DNA of 64,000 nt from Streptomyces massasporeus (lineage in GTDB: Bacteria > Actinomycetota > Actinomycetes > Streptomycetales > Streptomycetaceae), in NCBI RefSeq assembly GCF_014648995.1, contig NZ_BMSE01000003.1, positions 248,001-312,000 of the forward strand, in the 5' to 3' direction. Below are positions 53,395 to 62,838 of the stretch, piece by piece. The position numbers were made by a program, and so were the translations under genes. The notes below the pieces were generated by a model that did no database searches, was not told the DNA's origin, and saw only the letters and a program-made list of their open reading frames with translations. Within the stretch, counting starts at the first letter, position 1. The number at the start of each line of letters is the position of its first letter.

Positions 53395-54375
53395 TCAGAC
53401 CGTGCCGAGGATGTCCACCGTGAAGACCAGTGTGTTCTTGGCCAGCTCGCTCTGGGGGCTCGCGCCGTAGCCCAGCGAGGGCGGGATCACCAGCAGCACC
53501 CGGTCGCCCACGTGCTTGCCGACGAGGCCCTTGTCCCAGCCTGCCACCACGGAGCCGTTGCCGATCTGGAAGGCGGTGGCGCCGCCGTGGTCCCAGGAGG
53601 AGTCGAACTTCTTGCCGTCCTCCCACTTGACCCCGGTGTACTGGGCGATGAGGCCTTGGCCGGCCTCGACCTTCTTGCCGTCGCCCTTGATCAGCACCTG
53701 CTCCTTGAGGTCCTTGGGAGCCTTCTCGCCCTTGGGGACGGTGATGACCGCGGCCTTCTGCGACGGGGACTTCACCTCGGGCATGCCCGGCTCGGACGGC
53801 GCCTGCTCACCCTTGGCCTCGGCCTTGACGTCGACACTCGCGGCGCCGACCGGGTCGACCACCCAGATCAGCACGTCCTTGGCGGAGATCCCGGAGGAGG
53901 TGTTCAGGCTCTGGCCGATCAGATCGCCCGCGGTGCCCTGCACCAGGATGCGGCTGCCGGGCTTCTTGCCCTTCACCGCGTCGAGGACCTTCTCCGGAAG
54001 CTGCTGGCTCGGCTTGCCGATCTGCTCGATGGACTGCCGACGGGGCGCCTTGTCACCCGTCGCCCCCGCGGCCCAGGTGCCGCCGAGTTCCTGGTCACCG
54101 CCCCACTTCTCGACGGTCCAGTCCAGCCGGACGAAGTCGGAGCCCTTGATCGGGGTTCCGCTGCCCGCCGAGACCGTCTTGACCACGGTCTTGTCGGACG
54201 GCTTGCCGTCCTTGGGCACGGAGATCTCGGGCTTCGCCCCGACCTTCCCCTTGATCTCGGCGACGCCTCCGGCCGCTTCACCGTTGTTCCCGTCGTCCGA
54301 TCCGCACGCGGCGGTGAACAACAGGGCGGGAACGGCCAGCAGCGCGGCCACGAGTCGTTTCGTGTTGTAGTTCAT
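53395..54375 (-). CDS. FKBP-type isomerase lipoprotein with two FKBP-like domains
   Basis: 326 residues. The signal peptide ends in a lipobox LFTAAC, so Cys24 should be lipidated and the protein held on the outer face of the membrane. The C-terminal 100 residues are a full FKBP domain (GQGLIAQYTGVKWEDGKKFDSSWDHG, GSVVAGWDKGLVGKHVGDRVLLVIPPSLGYG). A preceding domain (residues about 65-190: GSDFVRLDWTVEKWGGDQELGGTW, RILVQGT) has the same strand order but lacks the pocket aromatics, so it looks like a degenerate FKBP domain. It would help fold exported proteins. Confidence 0.93.
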   Translation of the reverse strand: MNYNTKRLVAALLAVPALLFTAACGSDDGNNGEAAGGVAEIKGKVGAKPEISVPKDGKPSDKTVVKTVSAGSGTPIKGSDFVRLDWTVEKWGGDQELGGTWAAGATGDKAPRRQSIEQIGKPSQQLPEKVLDAVKGKKPGSRILVQGTAGDLIGQSLNTSSGISAKDVLIWVVDPVGAASVDVKAEAKGEQAPSEPGMPEVKSPSQKAAVITVPKGEKAPKDLKEQVLIKGDGKKVEAGQGLIAQYTGVKWEDGKKFDSSWDHGGATAFQIGNGSVVAGWDKGLVGKHVGDRVLLVIPPSLGYGASPQSELAKNTLVFTVDILGTV

Positions 54376-54504
54376 CAGTCCAACTGGGATCGGGAGTGGG
54401 GGGCAATGGGCGCCACTCTACGGCGTACACGCTCCGCACTCGCCTCACCCCGCGACACGACGTCGTCCGGGCCGCTCCCCGCGGCCGGAGCCGGGCCGGA
54501 AAAG

Positions 54505-54542
54505 GCCGATGCCCGAAGGTGTGAAAACCTCCGGACATCGGC
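54505..54542 (-). terminator. Terminator after pafA
   Basis: GCCGATG (54505-54511) pairs with CATCGGC (54536-54542), continued by CCGAAGGT against ACCTCCGG with mismatches; 23 bases after the pafA stop on the minus strand. Confidence 0.7.
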
Positions 54543-54564
54543 ATTCGGAAGGGCCGGACCAGGC

Positions 54565-55926
54565 TCACATTCCGGCGATCAGCTTCTCCACCCGGTCGTC
54601 CACGGAACGGAACGGGTCCTTGCACAGCACGGTCCGCTGGGCCTGGTCGTTGAGCTTGAGGTGGACCCAGTCGACCGTGAAGTCACGGCGCTGTTCCTGG
54701 GCCCGCCGGATGAAGTCGCCGCGCAGCCGGGCCCGAGTGGTCTGCGGCGGAACGGACTTGCCCTCGAAGATCTTCAAGTCGTTGCAGATACGGGCCGCCT
54801 GGCCCTTCTTCTCGAGCAGGTAGTACAGGCCACGACGACGGTGGATGTCGTGGTAGGCGAGGTCTATCTGCGCGACCCGCGGGTGCGACATGGTCATGTT
54901 GTGCTTGGCGCGGTACCGCTCGATGAGCTTGTACTTCATGACCCAGTCGATCTCGGTGCCGATACGGTCGAGGTCCTCGGCCTCGATCGCGTCCAGGGTG
55001 CGGCCCCACAGCTCCAGGACCTGCTCGACGGTGCCGGTGCGGATGCCCCGGCGCTCGCAGAAGTCCAGGGCCTTCTCGTAGTACTCGCGCTGTACCTCCA
55101 GGGCAGAGGCCTCGCGTCCGCTGGCCAGGCGCACCTTGCGGCGACCCGTGATGTCGTGGCTGACCTCGCGGATCGCCCGGATCGGGTTCTCCAGGGTGAG
55201 GTCCCGCATCACGGTGCCCGCCTCGATCATGCGCAGCACCAAGTCGGTGGCCCCGACCTTGAGCAGCATGGTCGTCTCGGACATGTTGGAGTCGCCCACG
55301 ATGACGTGCAGGCGGCGGTAGCGCTCGGCGTCCGCGTGCGGCTCGTCACGCGTGTTGATGATGGGCCGGGAGCGGGTCGTCGCCGAGGAGACGCCCTCCC
55401 AGATGTGTTCGGCTCGCTGGCTGACGCAGTACACGGCGCCGCGCGGCGTCTGCAGCACCTTGCCGGCACCGCAGAGCAGTTGCCGGGTGACCAGGAACGG
55501 AATCAGAATGTCCGCGAGTCGGGAGAACTCCCCGTGCCGGGCGACCAGATAGTTCTCGTGGCAGCCGTAGGAGTTGCCCGCCGAGTCGGTGTTGTTCTTG
55601 AAGAGGTAGACGTCGCCCGCGATTCCCTCCTCGTGCAGGCGTCGTTCGGCGTCCACCAGGAGTCCTTCGAGAATGCGCTCGCCTGCTTTGTCGTGGGTGA
55701 CCAGTTCGGTCACGTTGTCGCATTCCGGTGTCGCGTATTCCGGATGCGATCCCACGTCGAGATAGAGGCGGGCGCCGTTTCGCAGAAAGACATTGCTGCT
55801 GCGGCCCCATGACACGACACGGCGGAAGAGGTACCGCGCCACCTCGTCAGGAGACAGGCGGCGCTGTCCCCTGAACGTGCACGTGACGCCGTACTCGTTC
55901 TCCAGCCCGAAAATGCGGCGGTCCAT
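54565..55926 (-). CDS. pafA: Pup-protein ligase PafA
   Basis: 453 residues of the carboxylate-amine ligase fold. It joins the C-terminal glutamate of Pup to lysines of target proteins, using ATP. Key motifs: [12 protein letters not shown] (Mg/ATP-binding Glu), the catalytic Asp57 in [78 protein letters not shown], and the C-terminal Pup-binding region ([22 protein letters not shown]). It lacks the loop insertion seen in Dop (61093-62604), which fits the ligase. It starts nine bases after the MFS stop, suggesting co-transcription. Confidence 0.97.
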   Translation of the reverse strand: MDRRIFGLENEYGVTCTFRGQRRLSPDEVARYLFRRVVSWGRSSNVFLRNGARLYLDVGSHPEYATPECDNVTELVTHDKAGERILEGLLVDAERRLHEEGIAGDVYLFKNNTDSAGNSYGCHENYLVARHGEFSRLADILIPFLVTRQLLCGAGKVLQTPRGAVYCVSQRAEHIWEGVSSATTRSRPIINTRDEPHADAERYRRLHVIVGDSNMSETTMLLKVGATDLVLRMIEAGTVMRDLTLENPIRAIREVSHDITGRRKVRLASGREASALEVQREYYEKALDFCERRGIRTGTVEQVLELWGRTLDAIEAEDLDRIGTEIDWVMKYKLIERYRAKHNMTMSHPRVAQIDLAYHDIHRRRGLYYLLEKKGQAARICNDLKIFEGKSVPPQTTRARLRGDFIRRAQEQRRDFTVDWVHLKLNDQAQRTVLCKDPFRSVDDRVEKLIAGM

Positions 55927-55935
55927 GAGGGAACA

Positions 55936-57195
55936 TTACGCCCGATCCCCTGAACTGAAACGGGGTTCGGGGGCACGGTTTGGATCATTTTCCGAACCGG
56001 ACACAACAACCGCTCCCTGGCCGGGAGCTGCGACTACCCGTCCTGTGGCGGTCAAAACCAGCAGAGACACGCCACCGGCGACACCCGGCACGGCGAAGCC
56101 CCACAGGGCCCCGCCCGCCTCGACGACGGGCCCCGCGACGCCCGCTCCGACCGAGTGGCCCACGGTGAACGTCGTCACCAGCCAGGAGAACGCCTCGGTG
56201 ACCGTGCCCCGCGGCGCATGACGGTCGACCAGGACGAACGCGCAGGCGATGGCGGGCGCGAGGAAGACCCCGGCGAGCGCGGTGAGCGCCACCATGGGCA
56301 CCGCGTCCGGCATGAGCATCAGCGGGAGGTAACACACCACCAGAAGGCCCACCAGCACCTGGAGTCGCCGCGCGGGCTCACCGGCCCACTGCCGGGCCCC
56401 GTAGAGGGTGCCGCCGACCAGCGCACCGAATCCCAGGGCCGCCATCAGCCAGCCGTACACGGCGTCGCCCCCGTGGGCGTCCGCGTAGGGCACCGAGGCG
56501 ACCGTGATGGATCCGAGCGCCATCCCGATGAACAGGAACGCCGCCAGCAGCGCGAGCAGTCCCGCCGAGCGCAGCGCGCCGAGCCAGTGCGCCTCCCGCG
56601 GCGCCGACCGCCAGGCACGCGAGGGCGGCGAGACGACGACGGACAGCGCCCCCAGCACCCCGATCACGTTCAGCACGAGCAGCGCGGCCTGGGCCGACCA
56701 CAGGGACGTGCACAGCGTCACGAGCAGCGGCCCGACGGTGAACATCACCTCCTGGGCCACGGCATCCATGGCGTACGCCGTGTGCACCTGGTCCTCCCGG
56801 CGCAGCACGGAGGGCCACAGCGCCCGCAGCCCGCCCTCCAGCGGCGGCGTGAAGAGCCCGGCTCCGGCGACGGCCGCGTAGGCGAGCGGCAGCGACCCGA
56901 TGCCCCAGAAAGCGAAGAGGGCCATCGCGAGCGCGGAGAGGACGGCCGCCGGCAGCTGCACACGCGGCTGCCCGCGCAGGTCCACGATCCTGCCCAGCAC
57001 GGGCTGCCCGACGGCGTTGGCGACGCCGTAGACGGCCGCCAGCGCCCCCGCCAGGCTGTACGTGCCGCCCTCCGCCCGGACGAACAGCACGATCGCGATA
57101 GCGGCCGTGGCGTTGGGCATCCGGCCGACCAGCGTGCCGACGAGCAGTCGGGCGGCGTGCCGCGCCCGAAGGATCTCCAGGTATCCCGTGGCCAT
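55936..57195 (-). CDS. MFS transporter
   Basis: 419 residues with about 12 hydrophobic segments. The MFS motif A-like loop is GQPVLGRIVDLRGQPRV, and helices such as YGWLMAALGFGALVGGTLYG follow. ATG 57195 (MATGYLEILRARHAARLLVG) is chosen because family similarity begins there and GGCGGGG lies upstream; an earlier ATG would run into the operator. It is divergent from the LacI-type regulator and shares its intergenic palindrome, so it is likely under its control. Substrate unknown; exporter-like. Confidence 0.88.
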   Translation of the reverse strand: MATGYLEILRARHAARLLVGTLVGRMPNATAAIAIVLFVRAEGGTYSLAGALAAVYGVANAVGQPVLGRIVDLRGQPRVQLPAAVLSALAMALFAFWGIGSLPLAYAAVAGAGLFTPPLEGGLRALWPSVLRREDQVHTAYAMDAVAQEVMFTVGPLLVTLCTSLWSAQAALLVLNVIGVLGALSVVVSPPSRAWRSAPREAHWLGALRSAGLLALLAAFLFIGMALGSITVASVPYADAHGGDAVYGWLMAALGFGALVGGTLYGARQWAGEPARRLQVLVGLLVVCYLPLMLMPDAVPMVALTALAGVFLAPAIACAFVLVDRHAPRGTVTEAFSWLVTTFTVGHSVGAGVAGPVVEAGGALWGFAVPGVAGGVSLLVLTATGRVVAAPGQGAVVVSGSENDPNRAPEPRFSSGDRA

Positions 57196-57220
57196 GTCCC
57201 CGCCGTCCCCGCCTAAGGTT

Positions 57221-57249
57221 GTACGTATAACTTCGGTTTCCATACGTAC
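57221..57249. promoter_or_regulatory. LacI-type operator candidate between MFS and regulator genes
   Basis: GTACGTAT (57221-57228) and ATACGTAC (57242-57249) are perfect inverted repeats with a 13-base spacer, in the 97-base divergent intergenic region. The AT-rich arms stand out from the GC-rich background. Confidence 0.65.
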
Positions 57250-57292
57250 CATGTCCGCTGTTCACGAGTCCAGACGAAGGAGCAGGCCGACG

Positions 57293-58303
57293 GTGGCACG
57301 AGGCAGCACCCGCCCCACGAGCCGGGACGTCGCCCAGGCCGCCGGCGTCTCCCAGGCAGCCGTGTCCCTGGTCCTCGGCGACAAATGGCGCGGCCGGGTC
57401 TCCGAGGCGACCGCCGAGCGCGTCCGCGAGGCCGCCCGCGACCTGGGCTACCGCCCGAACCTGGCCGCCCGCAACCTGCGCCTGGGCCGTACCCGCACGG
57501 TCCTCCTGGTCGTCCCCGCCCTCACCACGGAGTTCTTCGCCGGCGTCTACACCGGCGCCGCCCGCGTCGCGGCCGAGCACGGCTTCGGCGTGGTCCTGTA
57601 CCCCTCCCCCGAGGGCATCGGTCCCGCCCGCGACCCCTTCGCCTCGGCGCAGGCCGCACTGGACGGCGTCATCGCCTCGTCCATGGCCGCCGACGCGCTG
57701 ACCGCGATCCGCGGCGAGGCGCTCCCCCTGGTGATGCTGGACAGCGACCCGGCCGGGAGCCTGGGCGCGGCGACGGTGAACCTGGACATCGCCGACGGCG
57801 TCCGCCAGGTCGCGGAGCACCTGCTGTCCCTGGGCCACCGCCGCTTCATCCACCTGGCGGCGGACGTCCCCTCCTGGACCTTCGAGGTACGCGCCCGGGA
57901 GCTGGCGGCGAGGCTGGCGGAGGTACCGGGCACGTCGGTCCGCACGGCCCGGGCCCCGATCTCCATCGAGGGGGCCGTGGCTTCCGCCGAGGCGGCGCTC
58001 TCGGCTCCCGGCGCTCGCCCCACCGCCGTGATCTGCGACGACGACCAGCTCGCGGCCGGCACGTACAAGGCGGCCCGCCGTCTGGGACTGCGCATCCCGG
58101 ACGACCTGTCGGTCACCGGCGTCGACGACCTCGCCCTCGCGACGGCCATGGACCCGGAGCTGACCACGGTCCACCTCGACGCCGAGCTCTTCGGCGAGCA
58201 CGGCATGCGGGCCCTGCTGGCCGTCCTGGAGGACCGCGCCCCCGAGAGCGGGGACATCCCGGTACAGCTGATGGTACGAAGCTCCACGGCCCCACCGCGT
58301 TGA
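57293..58303 (+). CDS. LacI-family transcriptional regulator
   Basis: 336 residues. The LacI HTH and hinge helix are TSRDVAQAAGVSQAAVSLVLGDKWRGRVSEATAERVREAARDLGYRPNLAARNLR. The sugar-binding-like core has VLLVVPALTTEFFAGVYTGA, DGVIASS, HRRFIHLAADVPSW and AVICDDDQLAAGTYKAARRLGLRIPDDLSVTGVDDL. GTG 57293 is preferred because AAGGAG lies 10 bases upstream; the ATG at 57251 would start next to the operator without a ribosome binding site. Divergent from the MFS gene. Confidence 0.92.
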   Translation: MARGSTRPTSRDVAQAAGVSQAAVSLVLGDKWRGRVSEATAERVREAARDLGYRPNLAARNLRLGRTRTVLLVVPALTTEFFAGVYTGAARVAAEHGFGVVLYPSPEGIGPARDPFASAQAALDGVIASSMAADALTAIRGEALPLVMLDSDPAGSLGAATVNLDIADGVRQVAEHLLSLGHRRFIHLAADVPSWTFEVRARELAARLAEVPGTSVRTARAPISIEGAVASAEAALSAPGARPTAVICDDDQLAAGTYKAARRLGLRIPDDLSVTGVDDLALATAMDPELTTVHLDAELFGEHGMRALLAVLEDRAPESGDIPVQLMVRSSTAPPR

Positions 58304-58703
58304 CTGTGGGGGCCGTTGCCGCGGGGGCCGGTGGGTCCGCAGCCCGGCGGAACGGGGTGCCGCTGCGCCCACCCGTGCCGCCCCCAGCGGCACGCATGCC
58401 CGCGGCTGGGCGGGCCACGACGCTCCCGCACCCGCCGGACCACGCAAGGGGTCGTGTCGGGGGGTGTCCGCCCGCAGCGGTTGGCGCGTCAACGCCAGTC
58501 AGTCGGTATGAAGGTCCATCGCGCCGTTCCGAGGACGGACACCCCCCGGCGCGGCCCCGACCCACACCCCACGGTCAGGCGAAGCGAACGCGCACCCCCA
58601 CCCACCTCCAGGTGAAACGAACACGCACCCCCACCGGCGCCAGAAGCAGCGGACGCGCCCCGGCCACAAACCACCGACCGGAGCGCGTCACACCACGTCA
58701 GAA
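58304..58703. other. Gene-poor gap with nested inverted and direct repeats
   Basis: About 400 bases without a convincing gene. GGGGGGTGTCCG (58459-58470) is complementary to CGGACACCCCCC (58536-58547), enclosing a second TGGCG/CGCCA pairing. GAACGCGCACCCCCACC (58586-58602) and GAACACGCACCCCCACC (58619-58635) form a direct repeat. It lies between the convergent LacI-type gene and prcA, so it may hold both terminators or a small RNA. Confidence 0.5.
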
Positions 58704-59447
58704 CTACTCGGCGTCCTCCGACGCCCCCTCCACATCACCGCCGGCGGCACCCGCAGCGAGCAGACGGGACAGCTGAGGCCCGCTGATCCGCCTGAACTTG
58801 CGCTTCTGCGGCCGGGTGCGGTCCAGCACCGCCACCTCGAGCCGCTCCGCGGGGATCTCCCGCTCGCTGCCGTTGGTGTCACGGGACAGCGCCTGCACCG
58901 CCAGCTTCAGCGCCTCCGCCAGCGTCATGCCCTCCTGATGGCGCTGGTCCAGATAGCTGCTGATCTGCTCGGCATTGCCGCCCACCGCGACCGAGCCGTG
59001 CTCGTCCACGATGGAACCGTCGTGCGGCAACCGGTAGATCTGGTCGCCCTCGGGCGTCTCCCCGACCTCGGCGACGACCAGCTCCACCTCGTACGGCTTC
59101 TCGGCCGCGCTCGAGAAGATCGTGCCCAGCGTCTGCGCGTACACGTTCGCCAGGCCCCGGGCCGTCACATCGTCCCGGTCGTAGGTGTAACCCCTCAGGT
59201 CGGCGTAGCGCACGCCGCCGATCCGCAGGTTCTCGTACTCGTTGTACTTGCCGGCGGCCGCGAAGCCGATCCGGTCGTAGATCTCGCTGAACTTGTGCAG
59301 CGCACGGGACGGGTTCTCGCCGACGAACACGATGCCGTCGGCAAACTGCAGCACGACCAGGCTGCGACCACGGGCGATGCCCTTCCGGGCGTACTCCGCC
59401 CGGTCGGCCATGGCCTGCTGGGGTGAGACATAGAACGGCGTCGACAC
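58704..59447 (-). CDS. prcA: Proteasome subunit alpha
   Basis: 247 residues. The alpha subunit forms the outer rings and gate of the 20S core. The N-terminal gate segment is [27 protein letters not shown]; core motifs are [40 protein letters not shown] and [23 protein letters not shown]. The C-terminus is a charged tail ending [11 protein letters not shown] 59447 is used. It starts 67 bases after prcB, on the same strand, as in other actinobacteria. Confidence 0.97.
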   Translation of the reverse strand: MSTPFYVSPQQAMADRAEYARKGIARGRSLVVLQFADGIVFVGENPSRALHKFSEIYDRIGFAAAGKYNEYENLRIGGVRYADLRGYTYDRDDVTARGLANVYAQTLGTIFSSAAEKPYEVELVVAEVGETPEGDQIYRLPHDGSIVDEHGSVAVGGNAEQISSYLDQRHQEGMTLAEALKLAVQALSRDTNGSEREIPAERLEVAVLDRTRPQKRKFRRISGPQLSRLLAAGAAGGDVEGASEDAE

Positions 59448-59514
59448 CGGTTATCCGTCCCTCTCTGGAAGATTCCGTCGGTTCACTGGACCACCCTCAC
59501 GAAGACGATCGCCG

Positions 59515-60360
59515 CTACAGCAGCGCGGCCCGCGGCCCGTCGGGCTGCTCCAGCCGCCGCTCGAGAATCGAGCGCGCGATCTCGGACGCCTCGTTCTCGG
59601 TGAGCCGGCGGAAGCCGTCGTCGGTGATCACGGTGACGATGGGATAGATCCGGCGGGCGACATCGGGACCACCGGTCGCCGAGTCGTCGTCTGCCGCGTC
59701 GTAGAGCGCCTGGATCACCAGTGTGGTGGCCTCGGCCTCGCTGAGGTCGTCCCGGAAGAGCTTCTTCATCGCACCGCGAGCGAAGATCGACCCGGAGCCG
59801 GTGGCCGCGTAGTGGTGCTCTTCGGAGCGGCCGCCGGTGACGTCGTAGGAGAAGATCCGGCCCTTGCCGCGGTCCACGTCGTACCCGGCGAACAGCGGCA
59901 CCACGGCCAGGCCCTGCATGGCCATGCCGAGGTTGGAGCGGATCATCGTCGACAGCCGGTTCGCCTTGCCCTCGAGGGACAGCTGGGCGCCCTCGACCTT
60001 CTCGAAATGCTCCAGCTCCAGCTGGAACAGCTTCACCATCTCCACGGCCAGGCCCGCCGTGCCGGCGATGCCCACCGCCGAGTACTCGTCGGCCGGGAAG
60101 ACCTTCTCGATGTCCCGCTGCGCGATGACGTTGCCCATCGTGGCCCGCCGGTCACCGGCGAGGACCACACCACCGGGGAACGTCACGGCCACGATCGTGG
60201 TCCCGTGCGGTGCCTCGATCACGCCCTGGGTGGGGGGCAGTTGCCGGTTGCCGGGCAGGATCTCCGGCTGGTGCTCGGACAGGAAGTCCATGAAGGAGGA
60301 GGACCCTGGCGTCAGGAAGGCAGCTGGTAGACGCCCGGTGCTACGAGTGTTGGCTTCCAC
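59515..60360 (-). CDS. prcB: Proteasome subunit beta
   Basis: 281 residues. Autoprocessing at [10 protein letters not shown] gives the catalytic N-terminal threonine, Thr54 of the precursor, after a 53-residue propeptide ([16 protein letters not shown]...). Core motifs [21 protein letters not shown] (with the catalytic Asp and Lys neighbours), [18 protein letters not shown] and [19 protein letters not shown] are intact. GTG 60360 has a GGAAGG site. It forms the inner rings with chymotrypsin-like activity. It is followed closely by prcA. Confidence 0.97.
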   Translation of the reverse strand: MEANTRSTGRLPAAFLTPGSSSFMDFLSEHQPEILPGNRQLPPTQGVIEAPHGTTIVAVTFPGGVVLAGDRRATMGNVIAQRDIEKVFPADEYSAVGIAGTAGLAVEMVKLFQLELEHFEKVEGAQLSLEGKANRLSTMIRSNLGMAMQGLAVVPLFAGYDVDRGKGRIFSYDVTGGRSEEHHYAATGSGSIFARGAMKKLFRDDLSEAEATTLVIQALYDAADDDSATGGPDVARRIYPIVTVITDDGFRRLTENEASEIARSILERRLEQPDGPRAALL

Positions 60361-60658
60361 GCGATTCCTTCCACGTATGCGACAGCCCGCCCTGTGACGT
60401 CGGGCCGATCCTTGGAACAACCCCGGTCCGGTTGCCACCGGGGGCTCGGTATGCCTCGGACCCTACCCGTCCTTCGGCGGTGATCCACATGCCCGGCGGG
60501 ACCAACTCCGCCGGGGCGGCGCCGCACTTGCGCGCCGCGCACACACGGGCGGGCCGGCGGGCTCCGCAGCCCACCGACGCCCGGAGCGCCGCACACGGGG
60601 CATCAGGTCGTGCACCACCCCGCGCGCAGCGCTCCGCGCCCGGCTCGTCCGTCACCAC
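60341..60658 (-). CDS. Possible small protein between pup and prcB (uncertain)
   Basis: The 335-base gap between pup and prcB contains an open frame of 105 residues starting GTG 60658 ([15 protein letters not shown]) and overlapping prcB by 20 bases. The middle part ([37 protein letters not shown]) has many G/C third positions and a CxxxxxC pair, which could be real or chance in GC-rich DNA. No family is recognised and there is no strong ribosome binding site. Without this frame the gap would hold only the prcB promoter region. Confidence 0.25.
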   Translation of the reverse strand: MVTDEPGAERCARGGARPDAPCAALRASVGCGARRPARVCAARKCGAAPAELVPPGMWITAEGRVGSEAYRAPGGNRTGVVPRIGPTSQGGLSHTWKESRGSQHS

Positions 60659-60695
60659 GCACCCCGTTCACCTTCGGAGTGAAGGCTCAGGCGCC

Positions 60696-60914
60696 TTACT
60701 GGCCACCCTTTTGAACGAAGGAGCGCACGAAATCCTCGGCATTTTCTTCGAGCACATCATCGATCTCGTCCAGGACCGAGTCCACGTCGTCGCTCAGCTT
60801 CTCCTGACGCTCCTTGAGGTCCTCGGAGCCCTGCGTCTCCGCAGTCTGCTCCTCGACCTCCTCGGTGGACCGGGTGGCCTTCTGCTGTCCGCCGCCGGTG
60901 TCCTTGGTCGCCAT
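60696..60914 (-). CDS. pup: Prokaryotic ubiquitin-like protein Pup
   Basis: 72 residues, highly charged and largely disordered: MATKDTGGGQQKATRSTEE, a coiled-coil-forming EDLKERQEKLSDDVDSVLDEIDDVLEENAEDFVRSFV segment that binds the ATPase, and the C-terminal KGGQ. The final Gln must be deamidated to Glu by Dop before ligation by PafA. ATG 60914 follows GAGGG. It lies between dop and prcB. Confidence 0.98.
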   Translation of the reverse strand: MATKDTGGGQQKATRSTEEVEEQTAETQGSEDLKERQEKLSDDVDSVLDEIDDVLEENAEDFVRSFVQKGGQ

Positions 60915-61092
60915 ATCCCTCACCCCGCTCGGTTCGCCCGACACAGTTGCTCGGTCAAGATCAGACCCTACTCGCCGGGTCTGACAATGGCCCCGCAGTT
61001 GCTCCAACGTACGGGGGCCACCTCGATGATTCCCGGACCAGGGCTTTTCCACCCTGTCCGGCCGGTTCCCGACGAGTACCCGCTCAACGCGT

Positions 61093-62604
61093 TCACCCGC
61101 CCGACAGGACCCTGACCAGGTCTTCCGCGGTGCGGCAGCGGTCCAGGAGCTCCTTGACGTGATTACGCGTTCCGCGAAGCGGTTCCAGGGTTGGGACCCG
61201 CTGCAGCGAGTCCCGGCCCGGCAGATCGAAGATCACCGAGTCCCAGGAGGCCGCCGCGACGTCGTCCGCGTACTGCTCCAGGCAGCGGCCGCGGAAGTAC
61301 GCCCGGGTGTCCTCCGGCGGCACCGTACGGGCCCGCTCCACGTCCGCGTCGGTCAGCAGCCGCTTCATGCGCCCGCGGGCCACCAGACGGTTGTACAGGC
61401 CCTTCTCGGGCCGTACGTCCGCGTACTGGAGGTCGACCAGGTGCAGTCGCGCCGCGTCCCAGTCGAGGTTGTCCCGGCGCCGGTAGCCCTCCATGAGTTC
61501 CCGCTTGGCGACCCAGTCCAGCTCCCCGGCCAGACTCATCGGGTCGTGCTCCAGACGGGTGAGGGTGTCCTCCCAGCGGGACAGGACGTCCTTGGTCTGG
61601 TCGTCGGCGTCGGCCCCGAACCGCTCCTCCACGTACTTGCGCGCCAGCTCGTAGTACTCCATCTGCAACTGGACCGCCGTGAGCGTGCGGCCGCTGCGGA
61701 GCGTGATCAGGCGCTTCAGCGACGGGTCGTGCGAGACCTGGTGGAGCGTGCGGACGGGCTGGTCGACGGCCAGGTCGACGGCGATGAAACCGTCCTCGAT
61801 CATCGACAGCACCAGCGAGGTCGTGCCCAGCTTGAGGTAGGTCGAGATCTCCGAGAGGTTCGCGTCGCCGATGATCACATGCAGGCGCCGGTACTTCTCG
61901 GCGTCCGCGTGCGGCTCGTCGCGGGTGTTGATGATCGGGCGCTTGAGCGTCGTCTCGAGGCCGACCTCGACCTCGAAGTAGTCGGCCCGCTGGCTGAGCT
62001 GGAAGCCGTGCTCGTGCCCGTCCTGGCCGATGCCGACGCGGCCGGCTCCGGCGAAGACCTGGCGGGAGACGAAGAACGGCGTCAGGTGGCGCACGATGTC
62101 CGAGAAGGGGGTCTCCCGCTTCATCAGGTAGTTCTCGTGCGTGCCGTAGGACGCGCCCTTGTTGTCGGTGTTGTTCTTGTACAGGTGGATCGGCTGGGCA
62201 CCGGGCAGCTGAGCGGCCCGTTCCGCGGCCTCTGCCATGATCCGCTCGCCGGCTTTGTCCCAGAGGACGGCGTCCCGGGGATTGGTCACCTCGGGGGAGC
62301 TGTACTCGGGGTGTGCGTGGTCGACGTAGAGCCGTGCACCGTTGGTGAGGATCACGTTGGCCAGGCCGATGTCCTCATCGGTGAGCTGGCTGGAGTCCGC
62401 GGCTTCGCGGGCGAGGTCGAAGCCTCGCGCGTCCCGCAGCGGATTCTCCTCCTCGAAGTCCCAGCGGGCCCGGCGGGCCCGGTGCATCGCCGCCGCGTAG
62501 GCGTTCACGATCTGGGACGAGGTGAGCATGGCATTGGCGTTGGGGTGGCCGGGGACGGAGATCCCGTACTCCGTCTCGATGCCCATTACTCGCCGTACGG
62601 TCAT
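61093..62604 (-). CDS. dop: Pup deamidase/depupylase Dop
   Basis: 503 residues, a PafA homologue that converts Pup-Gln to Pup-Glu and removes Pup from proteins. Motifs: [13 protein letters not shown], the catalytic Asp95 in [77 protein letters not shown]. The insertion at about residues 42-75 ([23 protein letters not shown]) is the Dop loop, which PafA lacks. ATG 62604 follows AAGGAGG. The pup gene is 178 bases downstream of its stop. Confidence 0.97.
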   Translation of the reverse strand: MTVRRVMGIETEYGISVPGHPNANAMLTSSQIVNAYAAAMHRARRARWDFEEENPLRDARGFDLAREAADSSQLTDEDIGLANVILTNGARLYVDHAHPEYSSPEVTNPRDAVLWDKAGERIMAEAAERAAQLPGAQPIHLYKNNTDNKGASYGTHENYLMKRETPFSDIVRHLTPFFVSRQVFAGAGRVGIGQDGHEHGFQLSQRADYFEVEVGLETTLKRPIINTRDEPHADAEKYRRLHVIIGDANLSEISTYLKLGTTSLVLSMIEDGFIAVDLAVDQPVRTLHQVSHDPSLKRLITLRSGRTLTAVQLQMEYYELARKYVEERFGADADDQTKDVLSRWEDTLTRLEHDPMSLAGELDWVAKRELMEGYRRRDNLDWDAARLHLVDLQYADVRPEKGLYNRLVARGRMKRLLTDADVERARTVPPEDTRAYFRGRCLEQYADDVAAASWDSVIFDLPGRDSLQRVPTLEPLRGTRNHVKELLDRCRTAEDLVRVLSGG

Positions 62605-62785
62605 GCGGCCCTCCTTGCCCGGCGGCACCCTCGGTCGTGGGCGCCACTCAGATACCGCTGGCGCTCGGTTGCGTGTGCGGTGCCCGTCCCCGCACTGCGC
62701 GACTCGGCGGTACGGAAGAGCCTAGAACGCCTTTGCGCTGGTGGGGAGATCATTTGCGTCATTGCGTTGCTCCAGCCGTGGCCTG

Positions 62786-62829
62786 AAAAACAGTCGGCTG
62801 CGGGTACCCGCCGAGGGCACCCGCAGCCG
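62786..62829 (-). terminator. Terminator after the proteasomal ATPase gene
   Basis: CGGCTGCGGGT (62795-62805) and ACCCGCAGCCG (62819-62829) pair perfectly over 11 bases. On the minus strand the stem is followed by ACTG and a T5 run (62790-62786), one of the few T-tracts in the window. It begins 10 bases after the ATPase stop. Confidence 0.8.
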
Positions 62830-62838
62830 CCCTGCCTT

